A DNA stretch of 21,720 nt from Chara braunii (taxonomy: Eukaryota; Streptophyta; Charophyceae; Charales; Characeae), in assembly GCA_003427395.1 (NCBI GenBank), contig BFEA01000005.1:7392311-7414030 (forward strand). The letters are read 5' to 3'. The translations under genes were made by a program, and so were the position numbers. The notes under the pieces were generated by a model. The model was not told the DNA's origin. It searched no databases and worked only from the letters and a program-made list of their open reading frames with translations. Shown here piece after piece: positions 1-9,813 of this stretch (its first letter is position 1; every line of letters begins with the position of its first letter).

Positions 1-50
1 AAAATTTGGACCATTTCTCGATTTATGCGTGTCATCCTTGCGCAGGGGCC

Positions 51-82
<32 letters not shown>

Positions 83-100
83 ACGGATGTCCCGAAGGAC
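1..100 (-). ncRNA. U6: U6 spliceosomal snRNA, full length
   Basis: Read on the minus strand from base 100 to base 1, this matches plant-type U6 almost throughout. It has the 5' stem-loop GTCC-TTCG-GGAC, the ACAGAGA box that pairs with the 5' splice site, the AGATTAGCATGGCCCC segment that pairs with U4 and forms the catalytic core, the telestem region, and the 3' end ...GGTCCAAATTTT, whose U tract sits on the window edge. Against the plant consensus as I remember it, the 5' loop is one base pair shorter and a few positions differ. The upstream side (bases 101-170) shows no TATA box about 30 bases from the start and no plant upstream sequence element (RTCCCACATCG type). The copy may therefore be a retro-copied pseudogene despite its intact RNA sequence. 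Identity as U6 is near certain; whether it is expressed is not. Confidence 0.95.
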
Positions 101-207
101 ACAGTGCGCATTTCCAACTGGCAGTTCATGGGTGTACCAACTATAGCTTATCACTGTTACGCAGCACCTGACTACGCAATCATTCTACTGTTTTTTTTTG
201 TTTCTTT

Positions 208-329
208 ATTTGGACCAGTTCTTTATTTATGTGTGTCATCCTTGCGCAGGCACCATGCTAACCTTCTACGTATTGTTCCTTTCTCTTTTTTTTTGTTGTT
301 GATCCGTCTGGTATCGTGTTCCGAAGGAC
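208..329 (-). pseudogene. Decayed U6 snRNA copy
   Basis: This is a second minus-strand sequence resembling U6, about 110 bases upstream of the intact copy. The 3' half is clear: AGCATGGTGCCTGCGCAAGG, GATGACACACATAAAT and GGTCCAAAT correspond in order to U6. The 5' stem-loop remnant GTCCTTCGGAAC is at bases 318-329. Between them, about 40 bases of T-rich plus-strand sequence replace the region after GTTCC. Base changes inside the snRNA core and the internal insertion make it non-functional. It may come from a local duplication or an independent retro-copy. Confidence 0.85.
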
Positions 330-604
330 CAATCAGTCTGCTCAGTTTTCCTACGTAGAAATTTCATCCCAGATTCTTGGATGATCTTTTTCCTTTTTTT
401 TCGCTTTTGTTTCTTTTTCTTTTTCATCCGGAATGTCTTTTGCCTAGCTTGGAAGGGTTGATTTTTGTTTTGAACCAAGAAAGGCGACCATTCTATTATA
501 TGCTGGAAAATGGGTCCAATGTCCCTTACATGTATGCCGCAGCCATACAGGGGTGAGAGAAGCACTCTCAACCAATCCCATCCTCGACTGCAGGCATTGA
601 ACGA
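330..604. other. T-rich spacer, no gene seen
   Basis: The first half is pyrimidine-rich on the plus strand, with runs of T and CTTTTT. A minus-strand frame crosses it, but its lysine-rich translation only reflects the T runs and it also overlaps the U6-like copy. I see no motif, RNA gene or repeat that I can name. Confidence 0.4.
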
Positions 605-797
605 CCAGTACTTGGCCCAGCTATTGATGTCGAGCCTGGAATGCCCCTGCGCACCAATTTTCGCCGAAGCGCCGGGGTACCCTCTCAAAAAAATTTTGGC
701 TGGCGCTTCCAGCCATTGTGGTCCGGTACCCCGAAGCCCTAAAGGCGCGGCGCGTTAACGGGAAAGCACCGTGGCCGATAGATGGGCCAAGTACTGG
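605..797. repeat. 193-bp foldback (imperfect inverted repeat)
   Basis: The outer arms are 605-624 (CCAGTACTTGGCCCAGCTAT) and 778-797 (reverse complement CCAGTACTTGGCCCATCTAT), matching at 19 of 20 positions. A second, inner pair uses GGGGTACC near 674-681 and GGTACCCC near 724-731. The foldback could be a small MITE or a captured snapback. No clear target-site duplication is visible outside the arms, so the class is open. Confidence 0.6.
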
Positions 798-2407
798 TGG
801 TTTAGTTCCAGCAAAAAAATGGTCAAACCCTAACAGTTCTCCACAGAAAACCCCAAATACCTAGAATGCCATACTACCCCTATTCATCACTAATATACAC
901 ACATGCCCTAATTAAAGCCTATAAGGAGAAGAAGCAAAATTTCTAACAATCTCAATTACTAACCAACAAAAGCAAGCAAAATTAGAAGCAGCAGCTTCTC
1001 AGCTTAGTAAGCAAGAGGGTTTCCAACTAGCTACTAACTAGGCAATATCGTCACCAGTTTTCCTTTAATAACAAGACAACAACCCAAACCTGAACTAATC
1101 AGTACGTCACAACAACGCAATACAATTGGAAATGTTGTGCATTTCGGTCTACTAGCTAAAGCAACATAATACTGATGAAAATCCTCGGAGATGGAGGAAA
1201 CCCAATGCCGATTCCAAAATTATTAGTACCCAATGCAAAGCTTCTTATCCTCAAAGGAAATGAATAATATTTACGTGTCATTCCACTCAACTAAAAAAAA
1301 CGTCCAAAACGTCAATCAATACTCGAAGAGTTCAGATATGAAAACGTGTTTACAAAGCATTCAATTAGTCAAAGAATTTGGACATGAAGCGATCAACATG
1401 TTATTCATTAAAATAAGATATTATATTGAGTCCTCTTTTGCACGAATTCAATTCAGGCTGCAACCTTAGTAACCTAGGCATACCCATCCGCTCGCCCGAT
1501 ATGGTTGTTTGGATGTATGATGAGATTCAAACTTAATTAGAATTGTGATGAGCAAGGTGTCATTGTATCCTTGTTTGATACATTTCTTTCATGTTATCAT
1601 GTTTAAGTACTGTAATAGTTACAATAGTCAATGTATAAGATGTTCACCGACAATATGGAAAGTTTGACATGTGTTGCGAGACAATAACTTCTGGTTTCAC
1701 TGACAATATTTTCATTTTGTAATAATGAGCTTATTTTGACATGCATCCTTCTTTTGCAACGAGTTCGGTTCAATTACACAAGAACTTGCAATTTTGTACA
1801 TTTTACATGAAATCTGTGTTAAGTCTCTTATTTGCATAAGAGGTTCATATATGAATGCAAAGCTATTGATTCTATGTAATGTAGGAAGTCACAAGGCATC
1901 TGAATGGATGCACATTCAACTTGATGCAAGAGACTTAGTGATATTTGAACAATGAATCACACACTAAGTCAGACATTGTTGAATTCTGACTTGCATTCTT
2001 TCATTTTGTTATATAAGATAACTAGTTCGAATATGTAATGTCAATGATATCCGCACTTTAGATTCTCGTACGTAAAAATTTAAAATATAAAATTCAATGC
2101 AAACTAGTTCTTACGTAGGAAATCAAAGGCTCATATGGACAAAGGTAGTGAGTTTATTAAGTTATTACTGTAAACGAAAACTCGTGAGAATAAAAGAAAT
2201 CAATGACATGCATTTTGTCATGGTTAGTTGTTTGTTGAATATGTATTACAACTCATTAATGAAGAGAACATTGTCAAAATGAAGTTTGGAAGTGTAATAC
2301 CATCATCAAGGACAACAAGCTTTAAGTATGCAGGTTGTCAATTGTTGTCTAATAAGCGGGATATCTCTCTGAGAGGATGTGAATGGTGGTTGATAACCAC
2401 ATTGTAA
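798..2407. other. AT-rich gene-free stretch
   Basis: About 1.6 kb of AT-rich sequence with only short open frames (78 codons or fewer) on either strand. None shows a recognisable motif or convincing composition. I see no tRNA, microsatellite, LTR end or obvious terminal inverted repeat here. Confidence 0.5.
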
Positions 2408-2543
2408 CAGTGTCACAAACATCAATATGAACACCTCGCAACTCGCTTCATCTACTTGTCTTCAAACTCTCTTCATCACAACATTTGTCTTCATAGACTT
2501 TCAGTGTCACAAACATCAATATGAACACCTCGCAACTCGCTTC
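2408..2543. repeat. 42-bp perfect direct repeat, offset 94 bp
   Basis: Bases 2408-2449 and 2502-2543 are identical over 42 positions; both begin CAGTGTCACAAACATC and end CAACTCGCTTC. The 52 bases between are different, CT-rich sequence. This could be a recent partial tandem duplication or slippage, or the edge of an unrecognised mobile element. Perfect identity suggests it is young compared with the diverged repeats elsewhere in the window. Confidence 0.9.
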
Positions 2544-3908
2544 CTGGGGACGCCGGACCATCAATGGTCTGATGTGGTCGGCACAAAAAAATGCTAAAAA
2601 ATACTGTGTTTTTTTGGAAGATCAATTTCATGAAAATAGTAAAAAATGTCAATTTTAACGAAATGTTTGTTCTATGTGCTTGAGGATTATATTTCCTTAA
2701 TAATTTTCCTTGTGAGAAATATTTACATGGGTCATGTATCTGAAGTATGTATTTGAACCATTCAGTCTGCAAGGATTTATATGAGTATCTCAAGTTCAAT
2801 TATCGATTTATGGCTGTCTATTAAGGTTTTTGTGTTTGGATTGCTCCTCAAAGAGGGGGTAGAGATATTATGCAGAATCCACGTCTGATACGGATTCAGA
2901 GATGAATGAAGTGACCACCTCTTGAGATAAGTACTTCTCAGGAAGTGGTCAATGTATAAGGCATGCCCCGAGGAAGGTTGCAATCCTATGTTATTGTTCC
3001 CTTAAGAGATGACTTTGAAGAAGTTATAATCTTGTCCTGTAGGTAGTAGTGAGACCCACGCCGAAACTATGTTCTTGGTCCATAGTGGGGTGTTGTTATT
3101 GTATTCCTAGTGATAGAATAACTACACTACTACCGAAAGGGAGGAAAATGTTTGGGTCTTGTTAGACTATTGGTCTATGAGGGAAGCGGTTACTACATGC
3201 CATAGAAAGGTAGGGGGTGAATCCCCAACTATTTTTGTGACAAGTGGGTTCGCCAACACAGGACGGGACTGTACACCCCGAAGCGTGTATGGTGAGGTTG
3301 CTTTCCTTGTCGACAAAAATCAACAAGAAACAAATGCTAGAATCGGAGGGAGCAGCAGTGAAGCTTAATCCTTGAGTGAGACTCGAGGATTTATGATGCT
3401 ATCCTTTCTGGAAAGGATTACACTGCCCCTCGCCACAGTATACTTCTGTCAAAGCTGGGGAGTAAAGTGTGGTACTCTCACTAACTGTTGGTAATCGTAT
3501 CATTGATCATAATGCGCCTATCATATGTTATGCCCGTTGATATAGGTCTGTCGCTATGCGATATCTGTATATGCTTTGAGTAACTGACTAGTGTGTGTAT
3601 GATGTGTCTGATTACTATGAGTATTATTGTTGTCAGTTACTATGGTAATATATCGTTTTCCATGAGTGTTATAATTACGAATTTTTTGATATCTATGAAT
3701 GCAATATTATCGTGATATATTACGATTATTGTTTTCTCCAAGTTGGGTGGTCGTAAACGCTCGAAAGGATGAATTATGATGAAAGATGATATGTAGCTAA
3801 GGCTTCAGGGGTAGAGATTGTAGAGTGTGATTATCAGTTGATAACGGAAGGTGTATGCTGGACGTCTTTCTGTGATGGGCAGAACCCAGACCAGAGCAAA
3901 GGCAACTC
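2544..3908. other. Intergenic stretch with short hairpins, no firm gene
   Basis: No convincing gene. A 69-codon plus-strand frame at 3159-3368 is possible but has no recognised motif. Its stop codon lies at the foot of the twin hairpins at 3367-3418. A short inverted pair (GTAGTAGTG near 3045, CACTACTAC near 3125) brackets another stretch. A short frame starting MGRTQTRAKA at about 3875 overlaps the start of the next ORF in another phase. Confidence 0.35.
3367..3418. other. Two adjacent strong hairpins
   Basis: Hairpin 1 (3367-3391) has an 11-bp stem AATCCTTGAGT / ACTCGAGGATT, with one G-T pair and a 3-base loop. Hairpin 2 (3401-3418) is ATCCTTTC-TG-GAAAGGAT, an 8-bp perfect stem with a 2-base loop (or 7 bp with a 4-base loop). 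They lie 9 bases apart, directly after the stop codon of a 69-codon frame. They could be RNA stem-loops or a cruciform-prone site. No function is recognised. Confidence 0.5.
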
Positions 3909-4586
3909 ATGATGCCTTATGCAAAGGAAGATCCTAACATGGCCTTGCCCGTAAAAAAGGAAGATGAACTCCAAGTATCCTTGCCGAGGAGAGTCAAGGA
4001 AGGGGAATATATCTCTTCCTGGTGGGGCGCACTGATAGACAAGGGTGTTTTCGTTGGGATTGAGTCCGACTTTGATGATGATGAAGATTGTGCGATCGTA
4101 AGGGTATCCCTGTACGCATCTTCCTCATTCTGGGTCAAGCATGGGGTCGAGTTGGCACTTGGGCACGGGAGCATGCTTGCGATACCATTGACGATAGCTG
4201 AGGGAGCTGCGGCAAAATGGACAAGAAGAAGGGTCCATGAAGGGGAAGAGCGAGTGGCGACCCATGTAGAAGTCAAGCGTGCCGATGAATTTGGGCTTCC
4301 TTCTGCCCCATTGCGAGTCGTCCTGCCTGAGTTTCTGGTAGAGAAGTGTTTCGGGGGACAGAAGAGAATAGAGGCCGCAGCAGAAGCCGCCTTGAGGGCG
4401 CGCGAATGGGGATATGGGCGTTTTACGTGCGAACTGATATATGGTATGTACATGGACCAAAGGTTTTTACCCCATAGTCAAGGATTAAGGGACATGGTCA
4501 ACATTGTGGATGTCTATGCGAACTCCCATGATCCAGATGACAGGGTTGTAGATTGGGATGAGGTCTGGGCAATAGCAGGGCGATAG
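3909..4586 (+). CDS. Orphan ORF, 225 codons, unknown function
   Basis: This is the longest frame in the window that is not made of simple repeats. The translation has ordinary soluble-protein composition: an acidic patch DFDDDEDC near residues 54-61, a middle part with hydrophobic and charged residues alternating (VRVSLYASSSFWVKHGVELA), an alanine-rich probable helix near 154-168, and an acidic C-terminus (DPDDRVVDWDEVWAI). There is no signal peptide, no membrane segment and no zinc-binding Cys pattern. I do not recognise the family. The start is uncertain because two ATG codons stand in tandem and a short frame (MGRTQTRAKA...) overlaps upstream in another phase. It could be a host gene fragment or part of a mobile element. 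Two minus-strand frames cover the same DNA but look like shadows. Confidence 0.45.
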   Translation: MMPYAKEDPNMALPVKKEDELQVSLPRRVKEGEYISSWWGALIDKGVFVGIESDFDDDEDCAIVRVSLYASSSFWVKHGVELALGHGSMLAIPLTIAEGAAAKWTRRRVHEGEERVATHVEVKRADEFGLPSAPLRVVLPEFLVEKCFGGQKRIEAAAEAALRAREWGYGRFTCELIYGMYMDQRFLPHSQGLRDMVNIVDVYANSHDPDDRVVDWDEVWAIAGR

Positions 4587-7449
4587 AGGATGCCCATGTG
4601 TTTTGCAGAAGTGCGGCTCTCAGGAGCTTGTGTATACACGTGTACATGAGAGTCAATGTAGAAGGCTAACTGATTGTATGATTCCAACCTTGTGTTTTAG
4701 TTTACAGGATCTTGAGTATATACGGAACGGGTTGGAAGATGTGTATATATGTTTCTAGTGTATTGCATGTATATATCAGATCATAAAAGGCCTTAGGCAA
4801 AAATGGATAAGCAGGTCTTCAGGCTTTGACATCTACTCAGAGGTAGACTGGTTAGAGCAGGAGAGTGAGCCTCGCGCATGTATGGGCCACTGGGGGTAAG
4901 AAACGAATAATGAAATGGTTTGTAATGTGGACCTGAGCACATCGTGAGGTCATGTGGGGATGGGATCTTGTTAGAAGGACTGAATTGACTTCGATTGTGA
5001 CACCTGTCCTTCTTTAAGACATATACCTTCATCCGGGAATGTCTCCCTATGATTCAAAATGAGTTGATTGTGTTTGAAGGGCTAAGTTTATTTTTAACCA
5101 TATCACCCTGAGTTGTGAAAGGGTACGCGCTCATACGTTGTATATAGGAGCTGCTCTAAATTGAGTAGGTCCTGAATTATGGTTTCTGGATGCTATGACC
5201 TCGAGAGTTAGTGTGCTAAACCTCTTGCTATGCGAATTATGCTGAGATATGAGAGAGGAGTATGCACGACACTCTGATTCGAGGCTGTTGTAAGCTTATG
5301 ATTGATTGAGGCGTGATTGACCTTGTGTTACGGGTTGGATATTTGAATAGGTTTTGGGTTTCTTGGATCCCTCCAATTTGAGGGGTGGGATTACGCCTGT
5401 TTAGAGCTGTTTCAGTTTAACTCTGACTAAGGAGGCTAGGATTTTTTATTTTTTTTGTCGATATTGAACCACTGGTGCCAGTTTGAGTTGAGATTGCTCA
5501 ACTCTTTGTGTATATGTGTAATTCAAGACTATGTCTGTTTGAATTTTTGAGTTGGGATACTGAGAATTTATCTGAGACTATTCTGTTGTATATGATGATC
5601 ATAATCACTCTCACATGTATGGTTTTATCCTGATGTATGATGACTTTGTGTGAGAGATGTATGTGAAACATCTCGTGTACTGTGTATTTTGTGAATATGA
5701 ATGAATGTGAACTGCCTACTCTTCGGTATACTCGTACGACCTGCATACGGGCGAATGATAGAGCCGGTTACAAGGAGAGGGAGTGCAGTCTGTTTTGTGA
5801 AAAGTGTGAGAATCCTAAGGGATTTTGCGAGTCTTTGAGACTCGAATGCTTACCATGTCAAATGTTTTATGGTCGAGTTGTGAAGAGGACCCATAAGTTG
5901 GTCTCTCGGTTTGAGTTGTTTTATGGATGAGACCCCTTCAGATTGGGAAGGTGGTAATATTGTTTATTGGAAGACTCATCTCCAAGAGGGAAAATGTTTT
6001 AAGGAAAGGTCATGTGAAAGTTCATCCTAGAAAGAGAGGAATGACAGGGAGACCTATTGAGAGAGACCTCTTTCGTATGGAAGGTGGTTAATAGATTTAA
6101 GGGTATGGTAAGCAAGGTTTGAGTTGATAAAGTCCGACGAGAAGGACAAAAAAAGACTGTTTTGGATGAAATTGAGCGTGTCGCAAATCAGTGCATTTGG
6201 TAGATGTCATGGGGATGTGTGGTTTACTGTCTCTGCTCAGGTCAGGGGCCATGACCTAATGCACCGATGGGAATGAACCGGGCGGTGATTTCTGTTTATG
6301 ATTGTGAGAAGGGGGTCGTGCTCTCTATGATTGTCCCATAGGGAACTGGTAGACGCCTTTATGTGAGATAGACCCCTGCGTAGTCCCGCAGTGGGCCTGT
6401 GGATTGTTGCAACACACCGCCCGGACACTTGTGCTAATCCTATGGCATTTTGAGGAAGGCCAAGCTAAGCGGTAAAGGTTAGCACCTCTAGGGCGCAACC
6501 CCTAGTGGATGGCTGCTTGCCAGCACAACCTGGCAGCGGGCCCTCGTCTACCAAAGGGGTAAGAGTTTAAGGGGTTATGCACACCTCAGGGAATTACTCC
6601 GATGGGATGACGGGGGATATGAGTCAAGTCTTTTGGTATTCCTGATTGAATGTTTTTCAGGAGAAAACCTATCGTTGTGTAACCAACGAAGGGTACTGTC
6701 GCTAAGATAACAATGTTGTAGGCCGTAGATCTGGCTCGATCAACCAGACTATGGTGGGTCAGGATGGAGACCTAGCATTTCTGTACTAGACTGCAGAAAG
6801 AGCTGAGACGAGATTTAAGTGTATATATACATATGTGTTTTGATTGTGAGAATTTTTGGGAGGGAGGCGAGAGTGTCTTCTGAGGTCTCATTTAAGGCCC
6901 ACGTCCCTGGGTTTTGCTCTGCTTACGAGGAAGAATCTAACCGGGACAGTCAACGAGGAGCCGCCGTTTGTCTAGGACAAAAGGAGAAAGGACAGTTTGA
7001 GAAAGCTTTTGGAACTTGTGTCGCAGTATTGATGCGTAATACACCGGCGTCCTAGTGTCAGGACAATGGAGACGCAGGTTGAAACCCTGGCGACATCGAC
7101 AACAACGTGAATCTTGAAAGTGTTTCGGTAGACCCACGGGTCGCGCAGTACTTGTTTATTTAGGTGTTAGTCAAAGCTAGACCCAGCCTTGGGCCTAGCA
7201 CATTTGGTTACAGTATCAGATTTTCGTAAAGGAGATTCAGGGATCGAGATCGAGAGGCGACAACACAAGATATCAGAGTGGCATGAAGGGACCGAGGGGT
7301 TGAGGGCCCGACGGGGCTATCCCCTTTGGTTTTGCCGTCGGTGGCGTTTAGAACGATGCTAGCGGCCTCCTTTTTCCTCGATTTATTATAATCTGGCGAT
7401 GAAAAATTTCTAAATAATTTATTATTTAGACGTCATATTAGTTTTATTT
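4587..7449. other. Gene-poor stretch, 2.9 kb
   Basis: Only short open frames. One plus-strand frame (5682-5930) has a cysteine cluster (CSLFCEKC...CLPC), but it is 82 codons long, alone, and not matched to any family I know. Several short stem-loops occur (for example CTAGGG/CCCTAG near 6489, TCGTTG/CAACGA near 6672, and a 10-position stem at 7176-7199). At this stem length many are expected by chance. No LTR pair, primer-binding site or transposase motif was found. Confidence 0.35.
7176..7199. other. Ten-position hairpin, 4-base loop
   Basis: GCTAGACCCA-GCCT-TGGGCCTAGC pairs at 9 of 10 positions, with a single A.C mismatch. It is the strongest simple stem-loop between 4.6 and 8.3 kb. No T run follows it on either strand within about 10 bases, so it does not look like an intrinsic terminator. 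Confidence 0.45.
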
Positions 7450-8295
7450 TTATGCCCCGACGTCCCTTGACTCGGACGTGGCGCCGGAATTTAGGACCGC
7501 AATGGCGGTCGAGGACCTTGGGCGCACGGTTCCTATGGTTGACCAGCGGTTCCTGCGCATTCGAGATGTCGGCAAGGTTTCCGGACCTTGCCCACCTTTG
7601 AAACACGGGCCGAGGGGTTCAACGTCTGGGCTGATCATGGGTGATCTGGCCTGCGACGCAAGGTAAAACCTCGGCGGCACGGCCCTCGAGGGGTGAGTCG
7701 TCCGCCAACTGTGGATTGACTGAGAAGAGGCATGAGGGGGTATGCCTTCGGGGCCCCAAAAGTGTGGGCCGCAGGGGTAACAGACACGCAACCACAGTCC
7801 GTGTGGGGGTAGTCATTAGGGGCCCAAGGGGGTGGTCGGCTCAACCGAAGTACAACAGGGCAGGGCGGGACTGTAGTAGGGCTGGCAGCGAGCGCGACGG
7901 GCCATACTGTTTGACGAACGGGGTATAGCCAGTGAAAAAGTAACCGCACCGGGCCAACGGTAGCTGCATTCTGCGGCCCTTCGCTAGTAAGCGGTGGACA
8001 GCCGATCAGCCGCTCGAAACCTCTCTCCGCCGAGCGCTGACGAGAGACAGCGCAGCGAAGTATAGAGCGAGACGAGAAGCAGAAGGGAGCGCAATGGGGG
8101 TGTCAGGCAGCAATGGAGGGGAATCGGGACTAATAGACCGAATGAATCTGGCCGCATTTTCGCGTCGGATTCCTTCGAAAAGAGGAACTATGGAGTAAAG
8201 GGAGGAGGCGCAGGGGAAAGAGCCGAGCTCGCTTTACCCTTAGCAGGATCGGGCGGAGAGAGGGTCAGATATGAGGTTCTGAGCTGAGGCGAGTC
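7450..8295. other. GC-rich stretch without a convincing gene
   Basis: The sequence is GC- and CpG-rich compared with the left side, and frames on both strands overlap heavily (7450-7949), which is typical of GC-rich non-coding DNA. Short perfect stems are frequent (ACGTCC/GGACGT near 7460, GACCGC/GCGGTC near 7496, CAAGGT/ACCTTG near 7573). One patch (7594-7630) resembles a conserved eukaryotic LSU rRNA segment, but the match is too weak to call. Confidence 0.35.
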
Positions 8296-8406
8296 CAAGT
8301 ATGACGATAGATTTAGTAGGGAGTTAGTAGAATAGGAGATTAGTGGAAGATATGGTGCACGGAGATATGGCGGAAGGAGGATATGACGAAGGGGAAAATC
8401 GTATAG

Positions 8407-8436
8407 CCCGCCTGTTCCTTGATGGAATCAAGCGGG
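8407..8436 (+). other. Hairpin H1, covarying with H2
   Basis: The outer stem CCCGCCT / AAGCGGG pairs at 6 of 7 positions. The inner core GTTCC-TTGAT-GGAATC forms TTCC/GGAA plus a closing G-C with one bulged T. A T6 run lies at 8455-8460. Compared with H2, the outer stem changes sequence while keeping its pairs. Confidence 0.6.
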
Positions 8437-8583
8437 GAAAAATGCGAATAGGGGTTTTTTAGCAAGGCAAGTAGGATGGTAAAGTCAGTTTTGGTATTAG
8501 GCTGGCAGAATAGGTGTTAATAGAGAAAAGTGCTGCGCGGAGGAGCCACGAGGATGGATATGGCGGGGCTGTGGAACGAACAT

Positions 8584-8613
8584 TTCACTCGTTCCTTGAT
8601 GGAATCGAGTGAG
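8584..8613 (+). other. Hairpin H2, covarying with H1
   Basis: The outer stem TTCACTC / GAGTGAG pairs at 7 of 7 positions (one G-T), around the same core as H1. Three stem positions differ from H1 on both sides in a compensating way (T-A to C-G, G-C to A-T, C-G to T-A). An alternative 7-bp pairing exists: GGAACGA (8573-8579) with TCGTTCC (8589-8595). It would exclude the main hairpin, giving a switch-like pair of structures. A T5 run follows at 8632-8636. Confidence 0.6.
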
Positions 8614-8822
8614 AGAAGATGTTAAGCGGGGTTTTTGGAGTAGGGCGAGATGGATGGCGGGGTTAGATTTTGGAGTAAGTTAGTAAGATAGTTAGTGTGA
8701 GCAAATGTGGCCGCGCGAAGCGATGGAGTGAGGGGATGAACCTACCCGGATTTTGGTAGGAGGTTCACTCAGATTCTGCTCATCCTAACTAAAGTGGGTG
8801 TGATACCAGCGAGGGAAGATCG

Positions 8823-8827
<5 letters not shown>

Positions 8828-8908
<81 letters not shown>
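8828..8908 (+). repeat. (AG)n microsatellite, about 40 units
   Basis: An uninterrupted AG dinucleotide tract of about 81 bases. Its purity suggests high mutability. Confidence 0.98.
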
Positions 8909-8910
<2 letters not shown>

Positions 8911-9813
8911 TTACCTGAGCAAGTCGGTTTATGCTAACGAAGAGGCAGGCTTGGTGAGGCTCCTGCGGCGACGAGATGGTTCACTTACTGGCTAGCCGAG
9001 GGCATTGTCACACTGTCGGCTGGGCCAACGAAGGGAAGGATATGAGTTCGCAGGCTTGCTTTAAGGCCAGCGCTGCACCTATTCCTGCGAAGTGAAGTAG
9101 GGTGAGGCCGATCGCAGGGACTACAGGTATCGGCCAGGGAGCTGCTCATCCCACAAAACGAATAGCTGCGGACAAAACAGAAGGCGGAACTTTGCCCTGT
9201 TGACCCATGCTACCGACCAACCACGAGCTTGAAGACTTACCTATTGGGGTTGCAGGGTTATCTGTTTACTGGAGTGTCGCCTGTCCCATCTGTGTCATTG
9301 CGGAGAGTTGGCCACGCGAGTTAGAAGTCTGTCTGCAGGATAGTGTGTTGTGTGTGTGGGCCTTCTGCTGCTAATCCCAGCGTTCGCTCGCTACATATAC
9401 TGCTCGGTGGTTCGTCACAACTGTTTCCCTTATGTTATCAGGAGTTACCCGGCCAGCGGTACCCGCTATTGCAGCTAATAGGCTGGACGGGCATGTTAGA
9501 AAACAAGGAGTGAAAGGAACGAAGGGAGTGGGTGAGTAACACATTGAAGGCATACCCGCTGATCGATACGTTGTTTGGTACAGGTTCTATCTTGCGAAAG
9601 TGACCTGAGTCTAGCTGCGCGGCTACAGACTGCTAGTGGACTGAAGTGTCATCCATCTTACGAGTCTGCGCGCGAAAGAAGGGGGTTGGTCGCAAGGTGC
9701 TTGCAGGCTTACCCATGGCTAAAACGATTTGAGCCAGGGAGATATAAATGATTGAGCCTGTTTGCAGAGAGTCCTTGGTGTAAATTGGGAGGTCATCAGG
9801 GAGTCGACAGCCA
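8909..9813. other. Gene-free stretch with scattered inverted repeats
   Basis: No convincing frame; the longest is a 60-codon minus-strand frame. Perfect short inverted pairs include TTCGCAGG/CCTGCGAA (about 9048-9092), GGCCGAT/ATCGGCC (about 9107-9136), AGCGG/CCGCT near 9456 and GTCTAGC/GCTA-CA-GAC near 9610. Some loops are long, so these are modest evidence for structure. No RNA family is recognised. Confidence 0.35.

Larger units (their letters stand above)
8296..8770 (+). repeat. Tandem ~175-bp diverged repeats, each followed by a hairpin
   Basis: Three diverged copies of a purine-rich unit can be aligned by eye, starting near 8296, 8470 and 8645. Each has a part like GATTTAGTAGGGAGTTAGTA followed by a GCGCGGAG-like end. 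Each is followed by a stem-loop: 8407-8436, 8584-8613 and about 8737-8767. The first two hairpins share the same 16-base core, offset by 177 bases. The third has a different sequence (CCTACC/GGTAGG flanked by TGAACC/GGTTCA). T6 and T5 runs follow the first and second hairpins by about 20 bases. No protein frame runs through the repeats. Confidence 0.6.

Noticed and set aside
266-688. 140-codon minus-strand frame rich in lysine
   Set aside because: The lysine run reflects the T-rich spacer, and the frame crosses the decayed U6 copy and the foldback.
5682-5930. 82-codon frame with a cysteine cluster (CSLFCEKC...CLPC)
   Set aside because: Short, isolated and with spacing not matching a zinc-finger family I know; likely a chance opening.
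7205-7280. Possible LTR end and primer-binding site (GTATCAGA and ATATCAGAGTGG, resembling the methionine tRNA PBS of plant retrotransposons)
   Set aside because: The match to TGGTATCAGAGC is imperfect and no matching LTR pair or gag-pol frame was found around it.
7594-7835. Similarity to eukaryotic LSU rRNA (TTGAAACACGG followed by CGCAAGG, CTGAGAAG and CCGCAG-like blocks in the order of 25S rRNA)
   Set aside because: Only one 11-base exact run, with the rest needing gaps and many substitutions; such matches can arise by chance when aligned from memory. An Infernal search with the eukaryotic LSU model, or BLASTN to rRNA, would settle it; a significant hit would turn it into a rRNA pseudogene.
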